A DNA stretch of 64,000 nucleotides from AC-32 sp963736055 (GTDB lineage Bacteria; Actinomycetota; Thermoleophilia; Gaiellales; Gaiellaceae): positions 434,001 through 498,000 of the forward strand of contig CAVTNM010000009.1 in assembly GCA_963736055.1 (NCBI GenBank), read 5' to 3'. The position numbers were made by a program, and so were the translations under genes. This document shows positions 53,334 through 61,181 of the stretch, piece after piece. Under the pieces are notes generated by a model, which was not told the origin of the DNA, did not search any database, and saw nothing but the letters and a program-made list of their open reading frames with translations. Numbering within the stretch: position 1 is the stretch's first letter; the number at the start of each line of letters is the position of its first letter.

Positions 53334-54107
53334 TTACTTCAGGCGCAGCGTGGAGCAGCTGCGGGCGCTTGCGTTGCCGTACCGGTCCCACGCGCGCGCG
53401 CACAAGACGAAGGTGCCGCTCAGGCGCTTGCGCGGCCGCCAGAGCACGAAGCTCGGCTGCCCGTTCACGCGGCGCAGCGGCGAGGTGACCGAGCCGACGA
53501 CCTTCCGTCCGCGCCTCACGGTCATCTGGACGCGCACGATGTTGCGATCGTCCGAAGCGGCGAAGCGCAGACGCACAGACCTGCTGACCCGGCCGAAGCT
53601 CGGAAGCACGCTCACGGTCGGATGCAGGACGTCGGGCCGGGTCGAGGCGATCAGCTCGCCGCACCAGTCGGTCGTGATCCCACCGTCCTCCACGTAGACC
53701 CCCTCGAACTCCTGCTCGTCGTCGTTCGGGTCGGTCACCATGGAGACGTCGAAGCTCCCGGGGCGAAACTCGCCGCCGTTCCCGTCGTAGCGCCCGTGCA
53801 GGCGCCTGCCGTCGGCTCCGACCGTGCATGCGATCAGCTTCCCGCCGGTCCCGTAGCGGCCCAGGAAGAAGCGGGTCTGGCCCTTGTCCGGGCAGTTCGT
53901 GAACGGCGCTCCGCCCCACGGCTGGTTCAGGACCCCGCGGCCCCATGCTTCGCTGACGGGCACCCAGGTGATCGTTCCGAGGGCCTCGTTGCTGGGCATA
54001 AGCTTTGCCGGCCAGCTGCCGCTGTAGAGGTCCGGAATCCCGGCCTGTGCAGGGGCCGCCGCCAACAGTCCCAGCGAGACAATGAAGGCGATCGTGAGCT
54101 TCCGCAT
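53334..54107 (-). CDS. Secreted protein of unknown function between atpH and atpA
   Basis: The ~257-residue protein has a clear signal peptide (MRKLTIAFIVSLGLLAAAPAQA). The mature part is beta-rich, with cysteines in FTNCPD, IACTVG, TDWCGE, VLCARA and RSCSTL that could pair outside the cell. The second half (VSVLPSFGRVSRSVRLRF to LSGTFVLCARAWDRYGN) reads like an Ig-like or fibronectin-type domain. The first half has a distinctive RRLHGRYDGNGGEF block. Start ATG 54107 or 54113. A TAGCCT box lies nine bases before the former. It is out of place in an ATP synthase cluster, and its 5' end overlaps a divergent gene. Confidence 0.8.
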   Translation of the reverse strand: MRKLTIAFIVSLGLLAAAPAQAGIPDLYSGSWPAKLMPSNEALGTITWVPVSEAWGRGVLNQPWGGAPFTNCPDKGQTRFFLGRYGTGGKLIACTVGADGRRLHGRYDGNGGEFRPGSFDVSMVTDPNDDEQEFEGVYVEDGGITTDWCGELIASTRPDVLHPTVSVLPSFGRVSRSVRLRFAASDDRNIVRVQMTVRRGRKVVGSVTSPLRRVNGQPSFVLWRPRKRLSGTFVLCARAWDRYGNASARSCSTLRLK

Positions 54108-54399
54108 CGGCATTCCAGGCTATCTCAAGGCCGTCGCAGCGCTCGGCGCAGTCTTGCTGCTCGGCGGCTGCGGCGGCTCGTCCGCTGTCAAGACTTCGGA
54201 CGTCGAAAAGGCCATCCTGGTTAGGAGCCCCGACTCGAGCCAGGCGACGTGCGAACAGCACGGGCACTACCAGGGCAAGACGCTCTACCGCTGCAAGTCG
54301 GACGTAGCCACGAGCGTGCGCGAGATGCGGCCCGAGTCGAGCTGCTACACGTTCGAGGACGGCCGGCTGGAGAATGTAACGCGCCACGTCAGCTGCTAG
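54082..54399 (+). CDS. Small lipoprotein, opposite strand within the ATP synthase cluster
   Basis: The 105-residue product has a hydrophobic helix ending in the lipobox LLGGC, then GGSSAVKTSDVEKAIL. Four cysteines follow in the mature region (ATCEQHGHY, LYRCKSD, SSCYTFE and the terminal HVSC), suggesting two disulfides. It would be anchored outside the membrane. The start may be ATG 54082 or GTG 54091. Its 5' end overlaps the divergent secreted-protein gene by about 30 bases, and its 3' end overlaps atpH by 11 bases. The repeated YxCxS pattern suggests a DUF4333-like actinobacterial lipoprotein, but this is a guess. Confidence 0.72.
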   Translation: MKAIVSFRIGIPGYLKAVAALGAVLLLGGCGGSSAVKTSDVEKAILVRSPDSSQATCEQHGHYQGKTLYRCKSDVATSVREMRPESSCYTFEDGRLENVTRHVSC

Positions 54400-54925
54400 C
54401 ACCCACGAGCGCGCGGCGTAGTCGGTCGAGCCGGCCGCGCACGCTCGCGTCGAGCCGATGCGAGCCGACCTGGAGGACGATGCCGCCGATCAGGTCCGGG
54501 TCGACCTGCCGCGTCGCCTCGACCTTGCGCCCGGAGGCCTCCTCGATCTGCCCGAGGAGGCGGCGCGCGTCGTCCTCGGAGAGCTCGACGGCGGTGGTCA
54601 GCTCTGCGTTCAGCACGCCCTCCTCCTCGGCGACGAGGCGCTCGAACTCCTGAGCGATCACTTCGAGCTCGCCGATCCTGCCCTTGTCCGCCAGCACGAG
54701 CAGGAAGTTGCGCAGAAGCTCGTCCCCGCCGGAGAGCACCTCCTCCAGCGCAGCGGCGCGCGTCCGCGGATCGAGCTGGGGATTGCGCAGCAGCTCGCGC
54801 AGCTCGGGCACGGAGGCAGCGGCCGTCACGACCTGCTCGAGCTGCCCCTGCACCAGCTCGAGCTTCTTCTGCTCGCGGGCGGCCTCGAAGAGGGCCCGGG
54901 CGTAGACGCGGTCGACTACCGACAT
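54389..54925 (-). CDS. atpH: F-type ATP synthase subunit delta
   Basis: The 178-residue protein starts VVDRVYARALFEAAREQKK and ends with the family pattern DPDLIGGIVLQVGSHRLDASVRGRLDRLRRAL. It joins F1 to the peripheral stalk. It lies 34 bases after atpF. The convergent lipoprotein gene overlaps its 3' end by 11 bases. Confidence 0.96.
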   Translation of the reverse strand: MSVVDRVYARALFEAAREQKKLELVQGQLEQVVTAAASVPELRELLRNPQLDPRTRAAALEEVLSGGDELLRNFLLVLADKGRIGELEVIAQEFERLVAEEEGVLNAELTTAVELSEDDARRLLGQIEEASGRKVEATRQVDPDLIGGIVLQVGSHRLDASVRGRLDRLRRALVGASS

Positions 54926-54959
54926 CGAACCTCCCGCAAGAGACGCCGCATGCGACGTC

Positions 54960-55487
54960 TCAACGGTCGTTCCTCTCCAGCACGGAGAAGTCGAGGTCGG
55001 CGACCGCCTCGTCGATGAGACGACGGTGGTCGGCGTCGTCGAGCGACTTGCCGGTCACCTTCGTGGCGGCGAGCAGGCTGAGATCGACGACCTCGAGCCG
55101 GATCTGCTCGAGCGCCCGCCTGGTCTCGGCCTCGATCTGCTTGCGCGTGTCCTCGAGCCGCCGCTGGCGGTCGGCCTCGAGCTCGTCGCGCATCCTGCGC
55201 TCGTTGGACTCCGCGACCCGCCGCGCCTCGGCGAGGATCTCCTCGGCGTCGGTCTTGGCGCTCCCGATCAGCTTCCTGTGCTCCTCGAGGAGCTTGCGCG
55301 CCTCTTCCCGGGCCCGGTCGGCCTCGTCGAGCGAGTGCCGGATCCGCTCGCGCCGCTCGTCGATCGCCTTCTGGATCGGGCCGAACGCGTACCGCTTGAG
55401 CACGAAGAGCGTGATCAGGAAGCAGACGATCGTCCAGATCATCAGCCCCGGCGTGACCTGGATCAGTGGGTTGGTTGCTAGCGGCAT
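54960..55487 (-). CDS. atpF: F-type ATP synthase subunit b
   Basis: The 175-residue protein has one N-terminal membrane helix (~12-31, LMIWTIVCFLITLFVLKRYAF). A long charged coiled coil (~38-145) follows, forming the peripheral stalk. ATG 55487 directly abuts the atpE stop, so translation is coupled. The length and layout are typical. Confidence 0.96.
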   Translation of the reverse strand: MPLATNPLIQVTPGLMIWTIVCFLITLFVLKRYAFGPIQKAIDERRERIRHSLDEADRAREEARKLLEEHRKLIGSAKTDAEEILAEARRVAESNERRMRDELEADRQRRLEDTRKQIEAETRRALEQIRLEVVDLSLLAATKVTGKSLDDADHRRLIDEAVADLDFSVLERNDR

Positions 55488-55751
55488 CTAGACGAGAACG
55501 AACGCAAGAATCGAGCCAAGCAGGCCGTAGAAGACGACCGCCTCGGTGAGGGCGAAGCCGAGCCACTGGATGCCCTGGAGCTCGCCGCGGAGCTCGGGCT
55601 GCCGGGCGACCGACTGGATCATCGAGGCGAAGATGTTGCCGATGCCGACTCCGGCGCCGAGCGCGCCGAGGCCGACGCCGAGCGCGAGGCCGATCGCCTT
55701 GCCGGCCTTCGTCACGTCGCCCGTAGTGGCGGCGAGGACTGCTGAGATCAC
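55488..55751 (-). CDS. atpE: F-type ATP synthase subunit c
   Basis: The 87-residue proteolipid has two helices joined by the polar loop ARQPELRG. The ion-carrying carboxylate is Glu70 in GFALTEAVVFYGL. The first helix is glycine-rich (ALGVGLGALGAGVGIGN). The absence of an obvious sodium-site pattern suggests protons. The N-terminal extension of ~15 residues is slightly long. GTG 55751 has a strong AAGGAGGT site. Confidence 0.97.
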   Translation of the reverse strand: MISAVLAATTGDVTKAGKAIGLALGVGLGALGAGVGIGNIFASMIQSVARQPELRGELQGIQWLGFALTEAVVFYGLLGSILAFVLV

Positions 55752-55825
55752 GAGGGAACCTCCTTAATCCGGCTCCGCCGGCAGAGCCGGCACAGCCTTT
55801 GTTGGTCGGCATCGCAAGCGACGCC

Positions 55826-56671
55826 TCAGTGCTCCGGCTCGATGGCCGAGCCGATGTAGATGGCGGACAGGGCGGCGAAGATGAACGCCTGGATGCCGAC
55901 CACGATGATGACCTCGAAGAGGTAGAAGACGGTGGCCACGGGTAGGACGAGCGGAGCCAGGTAGATGCTCTCCAGAATGAACATCAGGCCGATGAAGGTG
56001 AGGATCAGGATGTGCCCGGCGAGCATGTTGGCGAAGAGTCGGACGCTCAGCGACAAGAGGCGCATGAACTGGCCGATGATCTCCAGCGGCACGATCAGCG
56101 CGAGCAGCGCCTTCGGCGCCTCGGGGATCCAGCTCTTGAAGTAACGCACGGGGCCGTTCCAGCGGATCCCCTCGACGTGCGTGAACAGGAACGTCAGGAC
56201 AGCGAGCGCGAGCGTCACGGACAGCGACGAGGTGGCCGCGTAGATGCCCCAGACGGGGAAGCCGTGGTAGGTCTCGCCGGTGAGCGGGAGCGGGATGAAA
56301 CCGATCAGGTTCACGACGAAGATGAAGAGCAGCAGGGTGGCCACGTACGGAAACCAGCGGCCCATCGCCTTCGAGGGAAGGCCTTGCTCGGCGATCTGGA
56401 CCTGCGCGATCTCGTAGACCGCCTCGCCGACCGTGTGGCGCCGGTTCAGCGTCTTGCCGCGCATCAGCACGAGCCCGAGCACGATCGTCAGGGCCGCGCC
56501 GAGGAACAGGTAGACGACCGCCTTCGTGATCGACATGTTCAGCGGGCCGAGATGGATCGACACCCACTCGTGCTGCTCGAACTCGGTCGTCGGGTCGAAG
56601 TCCCCTCGCGCGAAGGCCGGAGCGGGCAGAGCCAGGGCCAGCAAGGTCAAGGCGACGAATAGCCGTTTCAC
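55826..56671 (-). CDS. atpB: F-type ATP synthase subunit a
   Basis: The 281-residue protein has a cleavable-looking N-terminal hydrophobic segment (KRLFVALTLLALALPAPAFA). Five to six helices follow, with the essential arginine in LSLSVRLFANMLAGH. It forms the ion half-channels against the c-ring. GTG 56671 overlaps the upstream stop by four bases (GTGA). The frame stays open further upstream, but those residues lie in the previous gene. Confidence 0.96.
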   Translation of the reverse strand: MKRLFVALTLLALALPAPAFARGDFDPTTEFEQHEWVSIHLGPLNMSITKAVVYLFLGAALTIVLGLVLMRGKTLNRRHTVGEAVYEIAQVQIAEQGLPSKAMGRWFPYVATLLLFIFVVNLIGFIPLPLTGETYHGFPVWGIYAATSSLSVTLALAVLTFLFTHVEGIRWNGPVRYFKSWIPEAPKALLALIVPLEIIGQFMRLLSLSVRLFANMLAGHILILTFIGLMFILESIYLAPLVLPVATVFYLFEVIIVVGIQAFIFAALSAIYIGSAIEPEH

Positions 56672-57066
56672 GCGGTCGGCTCCTGGCCGTAGTAGCCGGC
56701 GAGCGAGAGGCCGAGCTCGGCGGTGTAGGCAAGGCCGTACAGGAGGGCCGCGGCGAGGCCGACCGCCTGATCGGAGGACACGACGACGAGCAGGACGACC
56801 AGGACCGCCAGCATCCGGAACATCATTCCGAAGGCCAGGACACCCGAAGCGGCGACGTTCTGGGACGACGGCGAGATCCGCGAGAGCAGGAGCCCGAATG
56901 CCTGGCTGCCGACCCAGAGGACGGCGGCGACCACCCAACCCGAGAGCGGCCAGCCGGCAACCAGGAAGACCGGCAGCGCGAGGGCGATCACGAGCCCGCC
57001 GCCAAGGGCGGGAGCGAGCCTGCGCGGGATCGGCCGCGGCGCTCCGAGGATGCCGACGCGGGTCAA
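56668..57066 (-). CDS. AtpI-like ATP synthase assembly protein
   Basis: The 132-residue protein has four hydrophobic segments, including FLVAGWPLSGWVVAAVLWVGSQAFG and the AVLVVLLVVVSS stretch. This is the usual layout of the small membrane protein encoded first in atp operons, which helps c-ring assembly. Its start and stop overlap neighbours by four bases on each side. Sequence similarity to the well-studied AtpI is weak, so the assignment rests on topology and position. Confidence 0.75.
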   Translation of the reverse strand: MTRVGILGAPRPIPRRLAPALGGGLVIALALPVFLVAGWPLSGWVVAAVLWVGSQAFGLLLSRISPSSQNVAASGVLAFGMMFRMLAVLVVLLVVVSSDQAVGLAAALLYGLAYTAELGLSLAGYYGQEPTA

Positions 57067-57263
57067 AAGACGTTCCGGTAGCGCTTGTAGACGGCGAACA
57101 CGCCGGCGGGAATCCCGACGAAGGCGCCGCAGAGGATGCCGATGCCGACCGATCCGGCCGCCCAGCCGACGAGAGCCCCGATACCCACGCTTCCGGCGGT
57201 CACGCCCCCGAGCAGCGCGCCGGCTCCGGCCGGCTCGAACGACGAACGAGGACTCGGCTCCAT
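57063..57263 (-). CDS. AtpZ-like small membrane protein, first gene of the atp cluster
   Basis: The 66-residue product has two hydrophobic segments (GALLGGVTAGSVGIGALVGW and AGSVGIGILCGAFVGIPAGV) with a basic end, YKRYRNVF. This matches the AtpZ type found ahead of AtpI in many bacteria. ATG 57263 is preferred because TATGCT lies exactly seven bases upstream. An ATG at 57275 would fall within that box. It overlaps the next gene by four bases. Confidence 0.75.
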   Translation of the reverse strand: MEPSPRSSFEPAGAGALLGGVTAGSVGIGALVGWAAGSVGIGILCGAFVGIPAGVFAVYKRYRNVF

Positions 57264-57270
57264 CGGCGCG

Positions 57271-57276
57271 AGCATA
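57271..57276 (-). promoter_or_regulatory. -10 box of the atp cluster (leaderless start)
   Basis: TATGCT on the minus strand ends seven bases before the ATG at 57263. The ~100-base region upstream to the tagO-like gene is the most AT-rich part of this neighbourhood, as expected for a strong promoter region. No clear -35 box is seen. Confidence 0.5.
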
Positions 57277-57377
57277 ACAAACTTTGTAACACCGAAAAAC
57301 GGCTCAACTTCCGCGTTTTTGCCGAACTTTGTTCACTTCCTACAGCGGGTGATCGCGCTCCTGATCGCTGTGCACCG

Positions 57378-58505
57378 CTAGGCCGTGCGGCGGGCGGCCG
57401 CCTCTCGCGCTTTCTGCTCGCGACGTCGGATCCGTGGATTGGCCAGCTTGACGATCTCGAGCAGGTAGACCATGAAGATCGACGCCGCGAGCGCGGCCGC
57501 TCCGATCGAGGCGACCGCGACCGTCGGCCACGTGTGCCAGACGCCGTGGGCGTGCGGATGGATGAAGCGGGTCGCAAGCGCGGCGCCGGCGAGGATCGCG
57601 CACCAGGCCCACATGGTCAGCGCCGCCCGCTTCTGCGAGTAGCCGATGTTCAGAAACCGGTGGTGCAAGTGGTAGAGGTCGGCCTTGTGCACGGGCTCGC
57701 CGTGCTTGAGGCGCTTCGCGACCACGAACGACGTGTCGAGGATCGGCACGGCCAGGACAAGGAGCGGGAAGAGGAGGGTCGCGACGGCGGCCGTCTTGAG
57801 CAGGCCCTGGACCGCGAGCGCACCCAGGGTGAAGCCGAGCAGCAGCGCACCCGAATCGCCCATGAAGATGCGGGCCGGATAGAAGTTGTGGCGCAGGAAG
57901 CCGAGGCAGGCGCCGAAGACGATCGCCGCGAGAATCGCGGGCTCGGGCCGCCCGAGCGAGAGCGCGATCAGGCAGAAGGTGAAGCCGGAGATGCCGCAAA
58001 CGCCGGCGGCGAGCCCGTCCAGCCCGTCGAGGAAGTTGACCATGTTCATGATCGCGACGATCCAGAGGATCGTCAGCGGCACCCCCACCCACTCCGGCAG
58101 CGCATGCACGCCGAGAACCGGGAACGTGAAGCGATGCACCCAGATGCCGAAACCGGTCGGGATCGCAGCCGCGGCGATCTGGCCGCCGAGCTTCTCCCAC
58201 CAGACGAGGCCGCGGAAGTCGTCGATCGCTCCGACCGTGGTCGCGACCGCCATCCCCAGCAACAGGCCCTTCGTCTCACGGCCGAGGGGCAGAAACGCGA
58301 GCGCGGGCACGAAGATCCCGAAGAAGAGCGCCAGGCCGCCGAGCCGCGGCACGGGGCTGCGGTTGAGCCGCCGTCCGCCGGGCCGGTCGACCACGCCGAG
58401 CATTCGCGCCATCCCGCCCACCGCCGGGGTGAGCAGCACCACGATCACGAGCGAGAGCGCCGCGCCGTACAGAACCTCCGGGTGGTCTGTGAGCGTGCTC
58501 CACAT
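57378..58505 (-). CDS. Undecaprenyl-phosphate sugar-1-phosphate transferase (WecA/TagO/MraY family)
   Basis: The 375-residue protein has ten to eleven helices and the family motifs GAIDDFRGL, NMVNFLDGLDGLAAG, FMGDSGALLLGF and the histidine motif DLYHLHHRFL. It transfers a sugar 1-phosphate from a UDP-sugar to undecaprenyl phosphate, the first step of an envelope glycopolymer. The histidine motif and length favour WecA/TagO over MraY. Its product could be the substrate of the LCP ligase at 37478. ATG 58505 lies in a tandem 12-bp repeat that also covers the upp stop. Confidence 0.93.
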   Translation of the reverse strand: MWSTLTDHPEVLYGAALSLVIVVLLTPAVGGMARMLGVVDRPGGRRLNRSPVPRLGGLALFFGIFVPALAFLPLGRETKGLLLGMAVATTVGAIDDFRGLVWWEKLGGQIAAAAIPTGFGIWVHRFTFPVLGVHALPEWVGVPLTILWIVAIMNMVNFLDGLDGLAAGVCGISGFTFCLIALSLGRPEPAILAAIVFGACLGFLRHNFYPARIFMGDSGALLLGFTLGALAVQGLLKTAAVATLLFPLLVLAVPILDTSFVVAKRLKHGEPVHKADLYHLHHRFLNIGYSQKRAALTMWAWCAILAGAALATRFIHPHAHGVWHTWPTVAVASIGAAALAASIFMVYLLEIVKLANPRIRRREQKAREAAARRTA

Positions 58506-58527
58506 GACTACTCGGTTCTACACATGA

Positions 58528-59181
58528 CTACTTCGTCCCGTAGAGGCGGTCGCCGGCGTCGCCGAGGCCCGGGACGATGTAGCCCCGCTCGTCGAGCCCG
58601 CGGTCGACGGACGCGGTGACGACCTTCACGTCCGGGTGTTCGCCCAGGAGGTGGTCGATCCCTTCGGGCGCGGCCACCAGGCAGACAAGCGTTACCGAGC
58701 GCGCACCGGCCTGCTTGACCGCGGCCACCGCGGCCGCGCTAGAGCGCCCGGTGGCGAGCATCGGGTCGAGCACGATCGCGTCGCGCTCGCCGTCACCGAG
58801 CTCCGGCAGCTTCACGTAGTACTCGACGGGCTGGAGCGTCTCCTCGTCGCGATAGAGGCCGATGAACCCGACCCGAGCACTGGAGACGAGGGAGAGGACG
58901 CCGTCGAGCATGCCGAGCCCCGCGCGCAGAACCGGACAGACGGCGACCTTCTTCCCGGCGATCCGCTCCACGGTCGTGCGCTCGAGCGGCGTCTCGACCT
59001 CGTCGGTCTCGGTCGGGAAGTCCTTCGTCGCCTCGTAGGTGAGCAGCAGCGTGAGCTCGTTCGCGAGCTTGCGGAAGTGGACCGTGGGCGTGTCCTTGTC
59101 GCGCAGGTAGGAGAGCTTGTGCTGGACGAGCGGGTGACCGACGACGGTCACGCCGGTGGCGAGTTCGGTCACGCCCAGCAC
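58528..59181 (-). CDS. upp: Uracil phosphoribosyltransferase
   Basis: The 217-residue protein has VVGHPLVQHKLSYLRD, VCPVLRAGLGMLDG and the PRPP loop region (VLDPMLATGRS), ending YIVPGLGDAGDRLYGTK, the signature of UPRT. It makes UMP from uracil and PRPP. The start is GTG 59181 or a GTG three codons later, neither with a good Shine-Dalgarno. The tagO-like gene follows after 22 bases. Confidence 0.96.
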   Translation of the reverse strand: MLGVTELATGVTVVGHPLVQHKLSYLRDKDTPTVHFRKLANELTLLLTYEATKDFPTETDEVETPLERTTVERIAGKKVAVCPVLRAGLGMLDGVLSLVSSARVGFIGLYRDEETLQPVEYYVKLPELGDGERDAIVLDPMLATGRSSAAAVAAVKQAGARSVTLVCLVAAPEGIDHLLGEHPDVKVVTASVDRGLDERGYIVPGLGDAGDRLYGTK

Positions 59182-59254
59182 CCCAGCCTTGTGCAGGCTC
59201 GCATCGTGAAGCGGACCAGCGAGCCGGAGGGATCAAGCCAGACGCGTAACGTGG

Positions 59255-60547
59255 TCACGAGACGTACGTGGTGTAGCCGCGGAAGCCGGGGTACAGCGGC
59301 CGCCGCTCGCAGAGAGTCTCGGCTCGAGACGCCAGCGCGGGGATGTCTGCGCCGTCGGCCAGCGCCGCGACGATGATGTTTCCGACTTCGGCGAAGTCGT
59401 CGTCGTCGAAGCCCCGCATCGTGGCGGCCGGGGTGCCGATCCGGATTCCCGACGCCACCGTCGGAGGCCGCTCGTCGAAGGGCACGGTGTTGCGGTTGAC
59501 GGTCAGCTTGACTTCGGCGAGGCGCTCCTCGGCCTCCTTGCCGGACCAGTCCGTCGGGCGCAGGTCGACCTGGAGCAGATGCGTGTCGGTGCCGCCGGTG
59601 AGGACCTCGAGGCCGCCGTCCTGCAGAGTCGCCGCGAGCGTGTCCGCGTTCGTGCGCACCTGCGACTGGTAGTCGCGGAACGCCTCCGTGGCGGCGATCT
59701 TGAAGCAGGTCGCCTTGGCGGCGATCGTGTGCTCGAGCGGCCCGCCCTGCATCCCGGGGAACACGGCCCGGTCGACGGCCTGGGCGTGCTCTTCGGTGCA
59801 GAGCACGAAACCGGCGCGCGGGCCGGCGAGCGTCTTGTGGGTGGTCGAGGTGACGAAGTCGCAGTGCGGGACCGGGCTCGGGTGCAGGCCGGCCGCGACC
59901 AGGCCGGCGAAATGCGCCATGTCACACAGGAGCAGGGCACCGACCTCGTCCGCGATCTCGCGAAAGCGGTCGGCCTCGACGGTGCGCGGGTAGGCCGAGC
60001 CACCGCAGACGATCAGCTTCGGCCGGTGCTGCTTCGCCAGCGCGAGCACCTCGTCGTAGTCGACCACGTTCGTCTCGCGGCTCACCCCGTAGTGGGCGAT
60101 CGTGTAGAGCCGGCCCGAGAAGTTGACCTTGAGCCCGTGTGTCAGGTGGCCGCCGTGAGAGAGCTCGAGCGAGAGGATCGTGTCGCCGGGGTCGAGCACT
60201 GCCAGGTACACGGCCATGTTCGTCTGGGCGCCGGCGTGCGGCTGTACGTTCGCGTGCTCGGCGCCGAACAGCTCCTTCGCTCGATCGATCGCTGTCTGCT
60301 CGATCTCGTCCACGACCTCGCAGCCGCCGTAGTACCGGCGGCCCGGGTACCCCTCGGCGTACTTGTTGGTCGGAACCGACCCGACTGCCTCGAGCACGGA
60401 CGGCCAGGTGAAGTTCTCGGAGGCGATCAGCTCGATCTGGCCGCGCTCGCGCTCCAGCTCGCGCCCCAGGAGCTCGGCGATCGCGGGATCGACCTCGGCC
60501 AGCCCCGCGGTCCGAAGGTGCTGCACCGTCTCCTGCGCGACTGCCAT
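59255..60547 (-). CDS. glyA: Serine hydroxymethyltransferase
   Basis: The 430-residue PLP enzyme has ELIASENFTWPSVLEAVGS, NKYAEGYPGRRYYGGCEVVDEIE and the PLP lysine in TSTTHKTLAGPRAGF. It interconverts serine and glycine with tetrahydrofolate. ATG 60547 has GAGGAGAGG close upstream. It follows the threonylcarbamoyl-AMP synthase gene by 19 bases and probably shares its transcript. This pairing is common in actinobacteria. Confidence 0.98.
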   Translation of the reverse strand: MAVAQETVQHLRTAGLAEVDPAIAELLGRELERERGQIELIASENFTWPSVLEAVGSVPTNKYAEGYPGRRYYGGCEVVDEIEQTAIDRAKELFGAEHANVQPHAGAQTNMAVYLAVLDPGDTILSLELSHGGHLTHGLKVNFSGRLYTIAHYGVSRETNVVDYDEVLALAKQHRPKLIVCGGSAYPRTVEADRFREIADEVGALLLCDMAHFAGLVAAGLHPSPVPHCDFVTSTTHKTLAGPRAGFVLCTEEHAQAVDRAVFPGMQGGPLEHTIAAKATCFKIAATEAFRDYQSQVRTNADTLAATLQDGGLEVLTGGTDTHLLQVDLRPTDWSGKEAEERLAEVKLTVNRNTVPFDERPPTVASGIRIGTPAATMRGFDDDDFAEVGNIIVAALADGADIPALASRAETLCERRPLYPGFRGYTTYVS

Positions 60548-60566
60548 GGCCTCTCCTCGGGTCGGA

Positions 60567-61181
60567 TCAGCCGGGAATGCTACTCGTGCCGGCGGCGAGA
60601 GCCCGCTCGATCGCCTCGGTCGCCGGGACCGCCCCCTCCCGCAGGATCCGCGGCTTCTCGCCGGTCAGGTCGAGCACCGTCGAGGGCGTGCCGGGAAGCT
60701 CGCCGGCATCCACGATCGCCGCCGCGCCGGCGCGAAACTCGACCGGCACGTCCTCCACACGGCGCGGATCGGGCTCGCCGTGGAGGTTGGCGCTCGTGGC
60801 AACGACCGCGCCCACCCGGTCGAAGATCTCGGCCGCCAAGCCCGTCAGCTCCGGCACGCGTATCCCGATGCGGTCCGGAGTGGCGCCCGTGATCCACCGG
60901 TAGCGCTCGCCCGGGTTCGGCAGTACGAGCGTGTACGGCCCCGGGAGCAGGGCCCGGACGATCGCCCCCGAGCGCCCGCGTAGCTCGGGCACGCACTCGA
61001 AGAGGAAGTCGATGTCGCGCGCGACGAGCGCCATCGGCTGCTCCGGCGGCGTGCCCTTCATGCGGTAGAGCTCGCGCGCGGGCTCTTCCCGGTATGGATC
61101 CGCACAGAGGCCGTAGACGGTGTCGAACGGGAGCACCACCGGCCAGCCCTCGCGGACGGCCACTACGGCCTCCTCGATCAC
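60567..61181 (-). CDS. tsaC: L-threonylcarbamoyladenylate synthase (Sua5/YrdC/YwlC)
   Basis: The 204-residue protein is a YrdC domain: VLPFDTVYGLCADPY, ELYRMKGTPPEQPMALVARD, PGPYTLVLPN and IGIRVPE mark the nucleotide and threonine site. It makes the precursor of the t6A modification of tRNA. No C-terminal Sua5 domain is present. GTG 61181 overlaps the upstream hydrolase stop by four bases. The frame is open upstream, but the extra residues lie antisense-like within the hydrolase gene. Confidence 0.94.
   Translation of the reverse strand: MIEEAVVAVREGWPVVLPFDTVYGLCADPYREEPARELYRMKGTPPEQPMALVARDIDFLFECVPELRGRSGAIVRALLPGPYTLVLPNPGERYRWITGATPDRIGIRVPELTGLAAEIFDRVGAVVATSANLHGEPDPRRVEDVPVEFRAGAAAIVDAGELPGTPSTVLDLTGEKPRILREGAVPATEAIERALAAGTSSIPG

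Noticed and set aside
51305..53488. 727-residue plus-strand open frame opposite atpG and atpA
   Set aside because: It is antisense to highly conserved ATP synthase genes and shows no recognisable domain.
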